Shown here one piece after another: positions 35,691 through 49,900 of a DNA stretch of 64,000 nucleotides. The stretch's first letter is position 1, and every line of letters starts with the position of its first letter. Made by a program: the position numbers and the translations under genes. The stretch covers positions 22,867,542 to 22,931,541 of the forward strand of contig NC_074728.1 in NCBI RefSeq assembly GCF_947242115.1, read 5' to 3'. The DNA comes from Biomphalaria glabrata (taxonomy: Eukaryota; Mollusca; Gastropoda; Planorbidae). Below the pieces are notes generated by a model, which was not told the DNA's origin, searched no databases, and saw nothing but the letters and a program-made list of their open reading frames with translations.

Positions 35691-36229
35691 TCAGTAATGA
35701 GGAAGATGTTTACTACATAAACATTAATGCACAATAAAATTAGAAAAAAAAAAGATGTCTTAATAAGTATGTGTGCTTGTACCTGGTACTAAAAAAAATA
35801 TATATATTAAGTAATTATTTAACGGATCTAGTAATAAATGAATTAGAAAATAAATTGTCGGATTGTTATGAAACATTTGACCTGTGTAACTATTTTAGTG
35901 TAGTGTAAAGTACATACTTGACTAACCATGCCAATGTGTTAATTTCTTGTCTGACCATTCACCATACAACTAACTCTATTACATAACTGTTAAATGCGCA
36001 AGGAAAGAAAACGCTGTGGGTGGTCTTGCCATTATAGACTACAAGTAGTACATGCTACAGTACACCAGGCCTACTTGTGTACTTCTATCTGACCAAGTTG
36101 TTAAAACCATTCGGACACAGTCTATTTACTTTCTGGGCAGGATAGGAGTGTAACTATTTTGGTGTAAAGATAGATCTAAGAACATGCTTGACTAACCCTG
36201 CCAGTGTGTTTTCGTCTGACCACTTGACA
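35691..36229. repeat. Fragments of the 21996 TTAA element body
   Basis: tacttgactaaccatgcca and cggacacagtctatttactt are shared with 22310-22480; a second partial copy follows at 36180. Confidence 0.65.
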
Positions 36230-36310
36230 TTAACTCTTTCTCTCCTAACTGACGATACCAGCGTTGATTCCACCAGAATGTGGTAAATAATTACAGAGAG
36301 AAAGAGTTAA
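36230..36310 (+). mobile_element. TTAA-flanked MITE (ttaactctttctctcc), short form
   Basis: Almost identical to 18855-18935; 81 bases. Confidence 0.9.
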
Positions 36311-36960
36311 GCAAACCCTATTACGTAACATGCAATGAAAAAAACAACGCAGGGTAGTCTTATTGTATCATCGACTATTGGCGTGGTATACGGGCATTTG
36401 TACCAGGTTTTTAAAATCACTCGGACACAGTTTATTTATTTTTGGTCAGGGAGGGTGTGAATTAAAATGTGTTTTTTTTCTAAAGTTGGTTATCCTAATG
36501 CTTTTAGATCTATATAGGCCTTTCAATTTAGACCTAAATCTCAATAATAAGTCTAAAGACTAGAATCTATTATAGGTTTCGGCTTCATCTAAGGTTTCAG
36601 CTATAAAAAGGGTGTACTTGATGTTCTTGCAGTTAATAAATTATTGTTTTGCCACAAATGAATTGATTAAAATCACTAAATATTGACCTAACTCGCTAAT
36701 CAGATGCCCACTATAAACAGAAACTAGACCCCACCACGTCACTCAGAAAAATATTCGGAACAACCCCATTCATAATATAGCATAGAAGCTTTTAGCAAAA
36801 AAAAAGTGTGAACATTTTATAATACTGCTACTTTCAAGTTCAGATATTGACTCACATAACTTCGACCAGCACCTTACCTTACCCTCTTCAAGTGCAGACT
36901 GACTAAATAGTTGTTAACTGCATCATTTTTTTATAATCAAAGTTGTTGACATCACATGTC
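36311..36960. other. AT-rich intergenic sequence
   Basis: First part again resembles the 21996 element body (tcggacacagtttatttatt); the rest is unrecognised. Confidence 0.5.
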
Positions 36961-37244
36961 AAGAAAACAGGGATGAGCGTTTCAACCCTGACCACATGTT
37001 GAAAAGTTGTACACATTTTAATTAAACTTTTTGGATTGTTACAAAAAAAATTAATTAAACTACGATTTTAACTTTTTTTTTCTAGTTAAACCTTGGCCTT
37101 AATTAATTTTTTTTAGTTGAACTAAAAGTGTCCAACTTTTGCCCCATAATTACATCAAACCCACACTATCAGGTTGTAGGTGTCTAAAGATACATTTCAA
37201 TGTTTCCAGAATACATTTTTGGGTGACATAGACCTATGTCCATG

Positions 37245-37577
37245 AAAAGAATGATGTCCTGGTCGAGTGGTATGCGCTTTGGACTGTCTTCCAATGACCC
37301 TGAGTTCAAATCCTGCCCTCGGTGCTACCGAGGGAGTCTTAAGATAAGATGTAATAGTCTTCATGTCAAGGAGCTACGGAAACTTTTAAGAGGAATGAAC
37401 TGTGTAGATCGATGCAGTTGCCACTGTTTGAGGACCGTTCCCCGGTCAGGTTCATTTCCGCTTGACCCATTCATAATAGTCCACATGGATATACGTCTCA
37501 TTAAGTCTGTGGTATTTCTATAAACGCATAATCCAAGGTGGATGACTCAGTCCTGAGGTGACATTGCGAGGTCCCTT
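37245..37577 (+). mobile_element. SINE-like element with tRNA-like head
   Basis: A box tggtcgagtggtatgcgc and B box gagttcaaatcc; body unlike SINE-A or SINE-B. It abuts the candidate stop codon of gene B. Confidence 0.6.
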
Positions 37578-37632
37578 TCACATCTGTTCAGGTAGATGTT
37601 TCATGAACTCTTCTGATAGATTCGGAGAAATT
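37578..37632 (-). CDS. Gene B candidate terminal exon (cytoplasmic tail)
   Basis: A tgctccacag acceptor in the required phase is followed by ISPNLSEEFMKHLPEQM and a TGA. The tail would be 18 residues. No polyadenylation signal is evident just after it, and the stop lies at the edge of a SINE-like repeat. A different or longer tail exon cannot be excluded. Confidence 0.3.
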
Positions 37633-37864
37633 CTGTGGAGCATAAAGCAAAATTCTTCAGGGCTAGATTTACTATTTATTTTCAAAACAAAAAAAAAACA
37701 GGAAAAGATGGAACACACACTATAAACACAATAATACTTTAATTTTAATCCTGAATTCAGAAAACGTAGATTGAACATGAAGCTTAAAACTTATTTACTG
37801 ATCTTGCTGATTATTATCTTCTCCAGTATTTAAACCCGCTCTAAATTTAACTTCTTCGAAACAC

Positions 37865-38098
37865 AAAAACACTGCTGGTCCAGGGTATCAATCCTTGTGA
37901 AGACAATGATTTTTTTTTTTAATTTCAGGATCATTAGTCCACCCAATTCTATAGGGTACCTCCTGACATTAGTTGTTGAAAAGTAAAAGCAGTCGGTCGT
38001 TGTGCTGGCCACATGACACCCTCGTTAACCGTGGGCAACAGAAACAGATTACCTTTACATCATCTGCCCTATGGATCTCTTGGTCTGAAAGGGGTAAG
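37865..38098 (+). mobile_element. SINE-A copy
   Basis: Head largely lost; body from tgaagacaatgatt to ctgaaaggggtaa. Confidence 0.88.
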
Positions 38099-38304
38099 TA
38101 TCAATTGGACAGACTGATTTTTTGGCACGGAAATAAGTTGTTATAGAATTAAGAACCGAAACTGTGACGATTTTTGCATAAAAAAAAAACAACTTTTTTT
38201 TTCTTCGAATTAACTCCCTTTACATGTTTATATTTCTTTTTAAAAAAGGGAATCTTTCTTAGGGCCAATGGATATGTATACTTCATAATTTACTTCTTGA
38301 GGGA

Positions 38305-38480
38305 CCAGGGACGGCCTTAGGTAAAGGCAAACTAGGCAGACGCATTGGACCTCCAATTGAAGACAGTCGAGGGCCTAGCCCAATATTAAATACAATGCGA
38401 ACATTTTATCAAATCTCAAATAAAGCAGAGTACTAGGGCTCTACGTCTGGTGGCCTAGCTCTAAGTGTCTAATAGGACTC
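38305..38480 (+). mobile_element. DNA-transposon-like fragment (cagggacggccttagg)
   Basis: Left end aligns with 15723 (ggcaaactaggcag). Confidence 0.6.
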
Positions 38481-38589
38481 AATGTTTACATCTATTTGCG
38501 TAGGCTTCTTATGTCAGAAGACCCTTGTTATTTTTATGATTAGCGTAAATCTTTGTTTCGTTGTTTATTTTGTTTTTCTTTTTTTTGCT

Positions 38590-38770
38590 ATTTCATTTCG
38601 GGGTCACCAAACTGCCCCCAAACTGTATCGGCACTTGCCGCTCGTTTGGATACATCAGCTGCCTGGAGAGGGGGGAAACTGCTGTGTGGGAGACATCGTT
38701 CCTACCACAGCTAATGCCCAGGCATTCATCTCGTTTCTATGAGATGACCCATAGTCGCTTACGATTGAAG
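38590..38770 (+). repeat. Interspersed repeat (cagctgcctggagagg)
   Basis: Shares words with 46190-46250 and 51800-51880 (tacgagatga(a/c)cc, tagtcg). Confidence 0.55.
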
Positions 38771-38893
38771 GAAGCCATAATTCCCTTTTCATAATCAACA
38801 TAATTACAGTAATAACCCTAATCAATATAATCGTCAGTGGCGCCACTTCTAAAGGGACTTTCTTAATAAATTACTTTTTTTCGTCTGTTATCT

Positions 38894-39157
38894 TGGGGGC
38901 GCGGTCACTGAGTGGTTAAGCGCTTGGCTTTTGAACCTCGGGCCCTGGGTTCGAATCTAGATGAAGACTGGTATTTTTAATTTCGGAATTTGATGGGTGC
39001 CCCTGAGTCAACCCAACTCTAATGGGTACCTGACTTAAGTTGTGAAGGCGGTTAGTCATTGTGCTGGCCACTTGATACCCTGCTCGTTAACCGTTGGCCA
39101 CAGAAACTGATGGCCTTAACATAATCTGTCTTATAGATCGCAAGGCCTGAAGGGGAA
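38894..39157 (+). mobile_element. SINE-A copy, near full length
   Basis: Head gcggtcactgagtggttaag; ends ctgaaggggaactt. It lies 180 bases from the gene B transmembrane exon. Confidence 0.94.
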
Positions 39158-39340
39158 CTTGTACAAATTAGTCCTAGCATATGGAACAAGAAATGTGCCT
39201 TTATCTTTGTGTCTGGCTGGATATTTTATCGAGTTTAGATTTTGCATTTATGCTTCAGTGTTTTATGTATAAAGTGGTTTATGTATAATTGCTTATTACT
39301 GTTTGTAGTCCAATGGCCTTTCGACTAGAGTTAAACTCAC

Positions 39341-39407
39341 CTTAATAAATATGCTCCTAGCACAATGCAGACCACAGGAACAAGAAACAACAAAGGCATC
39401 AAAAATT
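39341..39407 (-). CDS. Gene B exon m: transmembrane helix
   Basis: 67 bases, phase 1 to 2, donor gtgagt. Encodes [18 protein letters not shown], a clear transmembrane span, placed directly after the last EGF module as in gene A. Confidence 0.82.
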
Positions 39408-42400
39408 CTGAAAACAAAACGGAATATTGCAAGCGTTGAAGAAGTTGTAACTTAACACTTTTTTTTCATGTGACTGTGACGCCTTATTTTGGAGAGACAT
39501 TCCCATCCACAAATATCGCAGGTTAAAGTGGCTTTCACTTTGGTTGTAGGGGAGCCGGCCATTTTTCATATGGCACGCTTTTCTTCCAGAGCTGAAGCGC
39601 ATGTTTTTACGCTGTCCATAGCTTTCTTGGGGTTTTTATCTCCCTCCACATAGTGCGGCTATGTTTTAACAGTAGTTCAATGCTATGAGGTCCTGTTTGA
39701 TTATATCCACATATCCAAGGTGAAGACGACCATTTTTTTTTTAAACCTGAACCTGTCCTGAGTTGTCTTTAAAGGATGACGCGATTCGTCCTCCATCCGG
39801 TCGACATGACCAAACCAGTGCAGGCGGATTTGTCTGAGAATTGTAAAGATGCTGGGAAGACCCGTTCGCGCAAGGATCTCAGTATTACACACTTTCTCTT
39901 GCCATATGATTTTCAAGATCTTTGGGAGGCAGAGCAAGTGAAATGAGTTTAGTTTTCTCTCATGTTTTGCCTAGGTAGTCCATGACTCACTGCCTTGCAG
40001 AGCTCTATCTAGCTGTTATCATCCGAAGTGGGATAAAATTTAAATGGATAAAAAAATGTGAAGTGACAAAATGCTAGAATGAAATGTGAAGACACAAAAT
40101 ACTAGAATGAAATGTGAAGACACAAAATACTAGAATGAAATGTGAAGACACAAAATACTAGAATGAAATGTGAAGACACAAAATACTAGAATGAAATGTG
40201 AAGGCAAAAAATACTAGAATGAAATGTGAAGGCACAAAATACTAGAATGAAATGTGAAGGCACAAAATACTAGAATGAAATGTGAAGGCACAAAATACTA
40301 GAATGAAATGTGAAGGCACAAAATACTAGAATGAAATGTGAAGACACAAAATACTAGAATGAAATGTGAAGACACAAAATACTAGAATGAAATGTGAAGA
40401 CACAAAATACTAGAATGAAATGTGAAGACACAAAATACTAGAATGAAATGTGAAGACACAGATTCTTCGATTTCAGGCGAAGCGAAAACAATTATAAAAT
40501 ATTAAATAACTAACATCTGTTACAAAATCTGAGTGTCAGAAAGAAAATTACCTAATTAGCAAGTGTATCTACATTTAGCGTAGGATAAAAAAAAACCTGT
40601 AGATATATTGACCAGTTCAGACATTCTGAATTATAAACATTTCGATTGGATCCGTTTCATACTGCCAAAGTGATCTAGCTGTGCTTATATGATTTATATT
40701 TTAATCACAATTTGACGTTTGGAGAGTACACATAACAGACTTACTTCCAACTTTCATATGAGCTTGAGTGGCGTTTACAGGTGGGCAGCTCCCGTTGGTG
40801 ACGTCATCACATTCAAAACCAAGGCACCGTAGAATACAGTCTCCTGAGCAATTCTTTCCAAATTTGAATGGCGGACATGCTAAGGAGAGAGTAAGTTTAG
40901 ACTAAACAAAAGGTGTATAAATTCAGGGCCGGTTTTAGGAATAGGAAAACTAGGCAGCCCTTTGTTGTTCCACCATCCTGCTCTTCAGCAAGCTTCTACC
41001 CCCCCCCCCCCTTCAGTTCTACCAGCTTCCACACACCCTCCCCTGGAGTTCTGCAGCTTCCACCGACCCTGCTGTTGTGCCAGCTTCCACACCCCCTGCT
41101 GTTCTGTCAGCTTCCACACACCCTCCCCTGGAGTTCTGCAGCTTCCACCGACCGTGCAGTTCTGCAGCTTCCACCGACCCTGCTGTTGTGCCAGGTTCCA
41201 CACACACACCCCTGCAGTTCTGCAGCTTTCACCGACCCTGCTGTTGTGCCAGGTTCCACACACACACACCCCTGCAGTTCTGCAGCTTCCACCGACCCTG
41301 CTGTTGTGCTAGCTTCCACACACACACACCCCTGCAGTTCTGCAGCTTCACCGACCGTGCAGTTCTGCAGCTTTCACCGACCCTGCTGTTGTGCCAGGTT
41401 CCACACACACACACCCCTGCAGTTCTGCAGCTTCCACGACCGTGCAGTTCTGCAGCTTCCTCCTACCCTGCTGTTGTGCCAGCTTCCACACACACACACC
41501 CCTGCAGTTCTGCAGTTTCCACACGCACACACACACCTGCAGTTCTGCAGCTTCCACCGACCCTGCTGTTTTGCCAGCTTCCACACACCCCCTACTGTTC
41601 TGTCAGCTTCCAACACCTCCCCTCCCCCTTTTGCTGTTCTGCAGGAGGTTCAGTCCGGGACGTAAAGTATTTTTTTTATGTTTCAAATTCCTCTTCAAAC
41701 CTTCGGCAGGACGACGTAGGATGGCAGATGGCATGGTTCCAAACCGGCACAATCGAGCCACTTACCGATCCAGAACTTTGGAGTGGGGGACGAAGCCCCG
41801 ACGCCAAAAGCGTTTTCTTGCATTTATCACAGCAGAAACGCGTTCTCCTGACATCTACAGCTCATTCATTATTTTTCCTATTGAAATAGGACCTTTTGAA
41901 AATGTTTTACTTGGAAAATATTCTAATATGCAGGGCCCTTACTACATTACAAACGCAACCAATTTGTTCCTTGAAAAGATAAGATACCCCAACATATTTA
42001 AATTAAGACTTAGAGGATCGCCGAAGAAAAACAATATTCGAAAAATAATATTTTTTTAAAAAAAGCTCATTTGTAAGTGATACATTTTGTTCAATAGGCA
42101 TGTTTGTAAGTTTGTTTTGTTACAGAACTATAATTCAAAGCTCTAAACAAAAAATTTTCGGAAGTGTGAGGAGAATTTAAGTGGACCAATTAGATTCTAC
42201 TCTAATTTTTTTGCATTTTTAGGATTCAAGCATAGATTAGGAGTTATAGTCTCAAAATTGTTTCTACAATAGAAAAATATCAGTATGAGTAAAGGTTGGA
42301 AAAAGGTGACTAGGAAAATAATATTTGGGTTCAGAACTCATCTCAATTGTTACTTTTATATATAAAAAATTTCGTATGAATTCTACATTTTCCAAATCAA

Positions 42401-45400
42401 AGTTTTTCTTAAAATAACTAAGATAAATTCGTGTGCAATTACATAAACTCTGTTTTAAAACGTCATGTTTTCGTCTGGAAAGAGGAGAGGGCGGTAGAGT
42501 GAAACGTAAATCCTCGTTCCTTTTTATAATTTCTAATGACTGCATTCGGCATAAAATAATAGGGGGTGGGGCGACTTGATATAAGAATGTATTTTTATAG
42601 CATATATAAATTATATTAGTGACATTTTTTTTTTAATATTAAAACTAAAATACAAAAAGAAAAAAAGTATTGGTTTGTACCATGGGCGAAAGGCGTTAGA
42701 AACAATAGAAACTACCCCCCCCCCCCCAAAAAAAAAAAATGCCTAATGCAACCTGGTCATGAACGGGCTGATGTTACAGCTAGTCCATGAAACGGATAGA
42801 AGTTTTTAATGCCACTTACTGTGATTGCAATGATAGTCGGTGAGGATGAAGCCGTCTGCACATTCTTCACACTTGCCTGTCACCTTGTCACAGTCAGGCA
42901 CGCAATTGTTACACGTTCCGGTGCAGTCCGTACCATACGAGCCAATAGGGCAATCTAGTAACGAATGAAAGAAGTGAAATAGAAAACAAGCAAAATATAA
43001 AAATATTTTTTTTTAAATATATCCAAGGGGAAGAACTCCACACTTACAATTATATATCTAAAAATGTAGACGTTATCTCCTTTTTTCAATATTATCAAAA
43101 TAATTAGTTACTTAAACCAACCACCGGCAGATAACGGTTATGTCTGCACTGGCTGTGGCAAAATATGTAGGTCGCAGCAAGAGCTGCTGTTCTCTGCAAT
43201 CATCAACTGACTTGGGAAGGGGGCTATGGCGCTTGGCTTCCAAACCACGGAGGTTGGGGGTCTCAGGTACGAATCTCGGTGAAGACTGTGATTTTGAATT
43301 TCGGCATTCCTAGTCACCCATGAGTCCAGCCCTCTCTGGTACCTGATTCTATTTCAGGAAAGTAAGGGCGGTTGGTCGTTGTGCTGGTCACATGACATCC
43401 TCTTAAGCCGTCGGCCATGAAAACAGATGATTCACATCGACTGCCCTATATATCTAAAAGTATGAAATGAGTACTTATACAACTGACTGACTACCTTTAG
43501 AATGTTCTATATATATAGGATATATACACAGCTTAAAACGTCACGTGTCGTAGAGATAAGGAAAGAATCTGCGAAATGAAAATTCTGAAATTATTGTTAT
43601 CTCCCTTGGAGTTATAAGAGCTATTTTAATCTACAACACAAGATTTCAGAACGCTCTGGGATAAGGGGGTCACGTGTCAGCCTGTACCCTTTCAGACCTT
43701 GTGGTCTATAGAGCAGATGATGTAAAGGTCATCTCTTTCTGTGGCCCACGGTTAAAGAGTTGTCATGTGGCCAGCACAACGACCAAACTCCATTACTTTT
43801 CCCCAAATAGTGCCAGGTACCTATTAGAGCTGGGTGGACGCAGCGGCGCCAAAAGAATTAAAAACCCCAGTGTTCACCAGGATTCGAACCCAGGACCCCC
43901 GGTTCGAAAGCCAAGCTTTACCGCTCAGCCACCGCACCTCCAGTCTGTGTTGCAACTAATACCGAATGACGCGTCTTTTTTCTTTAAAATACTTCTGCAA
44001 TTAGACTCCACTGAGATATCATGATTGACATACATCGACATTATCATTTACATTATAACATGATAATTAAAACTCACCTTTCTTTGTGGTTTTGACCTGC
44101 TCAGTAACTAAAATATAAAAAAAAAAAATCATTTCATCTTTTAGTAAAATACTATTCTATAAGTTTTTTTAATTTTTTTTTTTATAAACTCACATTTATT
44201 TCTTCTTTTCGTAGTACTGCGGTAGGAACAAGATTGTCTGAGCTACGTTCTTACTATTTCAAAATGAAATATCTCAGATGCACATTTCATGGGGGTGAAC
44301 ACAGTCAAATAAATGTAGTCTACGCAAGTGTGAATAATTGTTATATACTTATAATTAAAAATATTTATATTTATGTAATTTAGTATGTTTAAACGCTAAA
44401 TCTTTATATAGCCTACATTGTATTTATTCTCTATAATAGTGTACTATTATTGGTCCAAAGCCGGATCAGGGGAGGGCACGCGGGGCTGCATCTCAGAGGA
44501 ATCAACAATAAAAGGGTCCCCACAATAGAGCATAATAACCCATATTTCGATGAGTCAGCAACTTAACGATTTTTGCCTTCCGAGTTTGCTTGCATTGTCA
44601 CCTACAGTACTTTAAATCATACAGTTGACAACACTGTCGTGGTTAGAAGAGTATTCTAAAAGAGTATCAGTTGTTAATATTTGGTATACTAAATAAATGT
44701 GCTCTGGATTTGCGTATATATTAATAAAAAATGTACATTTTTGGTTACTTAAATATGCATATGAAAATCATTTTATTTTTAAAACGAAAGAAAATTTAAT
44801 TTCATGTACATGTACACTTTTTTAAAAATATAATTTGGCGTGTGCTTATAGATATAAGTATTGCTATTGATAAGTAGATCTAAATAGACGCGTTAGAAAA
44901 AATGTAAGGGTCTCCACAAAAAATCTGTGCCGAGGCCTCCACATACCTAAATCCGGCCCTGGCTAAATCTATACTAAGTCTCTTATATGCTGAATCTATA
45001 ATTTATTTTATACTATGCTAAGTCTATACTAAACTTATTCGAGTATATATTTCCATGCATCAAGCCCTGTCCACTTCAAATCCAGTGACCCAATTAACTT
45101 CTGACCAGGCTTACCGAACTCAGTAGATGTGATATTGATCACAGAAGTAGTGATCTCAATGGGCACTGGAGACGTGGAAGATTTGACCTCACAGGTGTAT
45201 TTGTTTCCTGGGGGGCAACCCCCTTTGAGACACTGCCCCGTGTCTTTGTGGCAAAGTGCGAAGCAACTTGTGCAGTTCTTTAAGCAGCTTGCACCAAACT
45301 TTCCAGGTCTGCACACAACATCTAGGAGGTGAATTAGATACGACTTTTTGTATTAAATATATTTAAAGGGGAGGGAGGGCTGATGGCATTGGCGTATTAC

Positions 45401-46870
45401 GTAATAAGGGGGCCCCTTTGAAGCTCAGGCCACCCGGGCCCCCAAATGATGGCAAATTCCTAGCTACTCATTTAGCTGATTAACCGGTATGCAGGTCTAG
45501 TGTTTCTTATATTTATCAGTCATACATACGTTAGTGAGAGAAAAATAATCTAGGTGTGTATCTACCTGCATAAATAGCTGCATATACATAAATAATTCAA
45601 GTTAATGCTTATTCTATGGTTGTATCAGTATGTTTTTAAGGAAGTGGTAATGGATGTAAGCACTCCACTACCTATAAAATGCTTCCTAATGGCATGCGTC
45701 TAAAATAGCCTCTGACAACCAGTCCAACTCCTGGCCTTCACGTGTGGCTCAGCTATTGGGTCCGATGGAATTATTTTCATTTGAAAAGGAAGGGTCAAAG
45801 GCATGGAATTGGCGCCAAAACCAGTAAGCTTCGGACTAGAGCAGCGGTTCTCAACCTTTATGCTCGGCGACCACTTTTTACAATCCTCCACTCTTCAGCG
45901 ACCCCCCCCCCACACACACACACATACAGCAACAGAAGAATAGACAATAACAAGGGGGGTCGCGACCCACAGGTTGAGAACCCCTGGACTAAAGGGTCTC
46001 GTTCGTCTTGGTCGGTTAACCACCTCATAGAATGAAAACTCTTGAACTCAAACTTCTGCTGCCTTGCAGTAATAACAAATCATGGGACAGGCTTCGTGAA
46101 CCAACCCTGGGGGGGGGGGGGGGGGGGAATCAGGATTCGGCGACCCTTATGCCGTTAGCAGCACGCCACAGAGCCCTACACTTTTGGCACAGCCTGCGAT
46201 GCCCTAATTCCAAACTATATTGGGATTTACCGTTCCTTTGTATATATCAGTTGCGATTCGAATCCTGGCGAAGACTGGGATTTTCAATTTCGGGACCTTT
46301 GGGTCCACCCAGGTCTGAGTGCCTGACATTGGTTGGGGAAAAGATAAAGTAGGTTGGTCGTTGTGCTGGCCACATGACACCCTCGTTAACCGTGGGCCAC
46401 AGAAACAGATGACCTTTACATCATCTGCCCTATAGTTCGCAAGGTCTGCAAGAGAAACTTTACTTTTCTTAAACTAGGAAGTCATTATATTACTACATAC
46501 GTATATACTATATATACTATATACTATATACGCTGAATACGTATAACAGAATAAAGAAAGTATCATTACCGTCATAGTCTTTTAGGTCTTCATCTATCAG
46601 ACCATCATCGTCATCATCTGAAACAAGTTTATTTTTACACAAAGCTTTTATCAACTCACTCTGTCTGTCTGTCTGTCTGGTAAAAAAGTATGTACATGTT
46701 ATTTCTCTCACACCCAATCTGGCATCAAAATGAAACTTCGCACAATTATTCGTTGACATAGACAAGACATGAATCCATTAAAACATTACCAATTAGACAA
46801 TTTAATAAATTACTGGTAGGCCCCTATTTAATAATTTCATTGCATACCAACAATGGAAACTATAATTCGG

Positions 46871-46903
<33 letters not shown>

Positions 46904-49900
46904 GCACATATATATATATATATCATGGGCGTAGCCAGGATTTTTTTTCGGGGGGGGTTTGGGGGGGGATTTTTTTTCTCCCCCCCCCCCACGCGAAAAA
47001 AAAAAATATATGTATTTGTGTGTGTACATAATTTTTATTACATTCTGACCCTTTATTCTTTCGGAAGACGTTTATTGTGACCTAGAATAGGTTCTTCCAT
47101 GAGTTAGTGGAAAAATTGTAGATTCCCCGCCATTACTAGCAATGGGGTCTGGGGGAGCTCTAGCGCGGGGCGAAGCCCCGCCGTCAAGCACTATTTCTGA
47201 TATTGAAAACCAACAAAATGCATATTCTGAGGTAACTGCAGTGCATTTTCATGCTAGTAAAAAGATTTATTTCAAAAACCTGTGATATTCTTACTGACTT
47301 AGACCCTCCCGCGCCGTTCGGAGCATTTGCTGTTAAGCTGTTTCCATAAAATTGTAGATTCCCCGCCATTAATAGCAAGGGGTCTGGGGGGGGAGCGCTA
47401 GGAGCTCCCCCAGCGCGGGGCAAAGCCCCGCCGCCAAGCACTATTTCTGGTATTGAAATCCAACAAAATGCATATTCTGAGGTATCTACACTGCATTTTC
47501 CTGCTATTAAAAAGTTTTATTTCAAAAACCTAATGTGCTATTCTTACTGCGCCGTTCGGAGCATTTGACGTCAAGCTGTTTCCATAAAAATCTGTCACTG
47601 GTAATGTCTGAAGCCTCTTCCCACCTGCCATGAGGACCTCCATGAATGAGTGGCGTCAAGTTGTACTTGGATATCATTGCAACTCTTCTTATGCGTAATT
47701 TATTTTGTCGAAGAACATGTCCAGCAAACCTCATGCATCGCTGTCTCAAAATCTTACTAATGGGTCGACTCCCAGTTCGGCATAGGATTTAGACCCGATC
47801 TCTATAACTGACTCCTAAAATCTGTCTTAGCCATCTTTGTTGAGCCACATTTTGTGTTTTTCAATTTCGGCAGATGACTATTCACTGCAGTTTATAAATG
47901 GATCCCTGCCACTGGTAAAAATGTGTAACCTCTCTTGAATACGCTCTTGGAATTAAGTGACTGTAGTTTGCTTTAGATTTTATATCGAAAAGAGAAGTTT
48001 TATCGTCAAAATCATCTGTTGGGGGTTTTCCACCTCAAAATGCTCTGTAGGGGGATCTTAAACTCAAAACCATCTGGAAGGGTTTTAAACTTTAAAAAAA
48101 AGCCATCTGTAGAAGAGGGGTTTAAACTCAAAACCTCTGATTGGATTGGCTACGCTCAAATAATTTTAGTGTGTAATTTGCTTTTTTTTTATATTGAAGA
48201 GGTATTTTTAGCATCAAACCCCTCTGAATGGGGGTTTAAACTCAAAACCCCTTTTGGCAACACTCATAGCATTTTGAGTCCGTAATTTGCTTTTTTTCTT
48301 ACACTGAAGATGTATTTTTTATCCTCAAACCCCCCTGGCGGGGGGTTTAAACTCAAAACCCCTTTGGCTACGCTCGTAGATTTTAGAGTGAGTAATTTGC
48401 TTTTATTTATATTGAAGAGGTACTTTTTAGCTTCAAACTCCACTGGAGGGGAGTTTAAACTCAAAACCCCTTTGACTACACTCATAACATTTTGAATGCA
48501 TAATTTGCTTTGTTTTTATTATTAAAGAGGTATTTTTTTACTTCAAACCCCGCTGAATTGGGGTTTAAACTCAAATCTGAGTCAAAACCCATTTAGCTAC
48601 GCTCATAACATTTTGATTGTGTAATTAGCTTTTTTTTATATTGAAGAAGGGGTTTATCGTAAATTTTAGAGACGTTTTAAAATCAAAATCTTCCTTAACT
48701 GTGCTCTTGGAATTAGTGGATTTTCGTTTGCATTTTTTGTGTTTTGTTTTATAGAAGAGGGGGAGTTAACTGCAAAAACCCCAGGTAGAGGGTTTAAAAC
48801 TCAAACCCCCTGGTAGGGGGTTTTAAACTCAAAACCCCTGGTAGGGGTTTTTAAACTCGAACCCCTCTGGTAGGGGTTATAAACTCGAACCCCCTGGTAG
48901 GGGTTTTTAAACTCGAACCCCCCTGGTAGGGGGTTTTAAACTCAGAACCCCTGTTAGGGGGTTTTAAACTCAAAACCTCTTTGGTTGTGCTGGGGCAAGT
49001 GATGGTTTAGTATTTAAAACTCACCTAAAATAAACAAAATCAAAGCAAAAAATCAGTAATTAAATTCCGACTTCCCCCCCTTCGGGGGGGGGGGGATTTC
49101 ATTTCGGGGGGGGGTTTGAACCCCAAAAACCTCCCCCTGGCTACACCCATGATATATATATATATATGTATATGTATATATACATATAATGTGGCTTAAT
49201 TTATTGGGTTTAGTCACTTTAAATATTTGTTAACGCTATTTATCACTCACGCATTCTCCGATCAAGTTGTTACTTTCAATAATTATTTATTGTGCCTAGT
49301 AGGACATGAATCAATAAACAAAAAAATACTCAAATAAGTCAAAAATTATTGTTAATTAAATATTGTGTTTGATATTCAATAAGGGAAATAACTTGTACAT
49401 TAAATGTAGATATAGTTTTGAGGATGGAGTTCTTCCCCTAGAGATAGGCTTTTCTTTTTTAAAGGATTTTATATATTTTGCTAGTTTTATCATGTGAGTT
49501 ACATTTGAAAGAGTGCCGTGTACTATTGGTAACACTACAGTACTTTTTCAGAATTTAAATTACAAAATATAAAAAAAAATAATTTTAGAAACGCAGAGCA
49601 CACAGTAAGTGAAAGAACTCCGCACTTATAACTATATGTCTCAATAATGTAAAAGTTACTTTCTGTATTCAATGTCAAACCAAAATATTAATTAGTCATA
49701 ATTCACAAGCCTTTTTTTTCTTCTTATTGGCACAAGATCGCTGCACTTACAACTATATATCTCAACAATGCAGAAGTTATTTCCCTTATTCAATGCCAAA
49801 CAAACCAAACAAAAATTGACTATAATTCACATGCCCTTTTTTTTTTCCTTATAGGCACAAGATCACTGCGACGACGCCTTCCGTTTTGGAAGACATTGAT

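Larger units (their letters stand above)
31429..37577. other. Space between genes B and A
   Basis: No host coding exon could be supported here. It is packed with LINE 3' fragments, SINEs and MITEs that are listed separately. The promoter of gene A must be close to 31430-31700 and the 3' UTR of gene B probably lies in the right half. Confidence 0.6.

Noticed and set aside
40913-42059. Long overlapping open frames rich in Pro, Ser, Cys and His
   Set aside because: They come from a C-rich minisatellite and are open on both strands without conserved start, domain or splice support.
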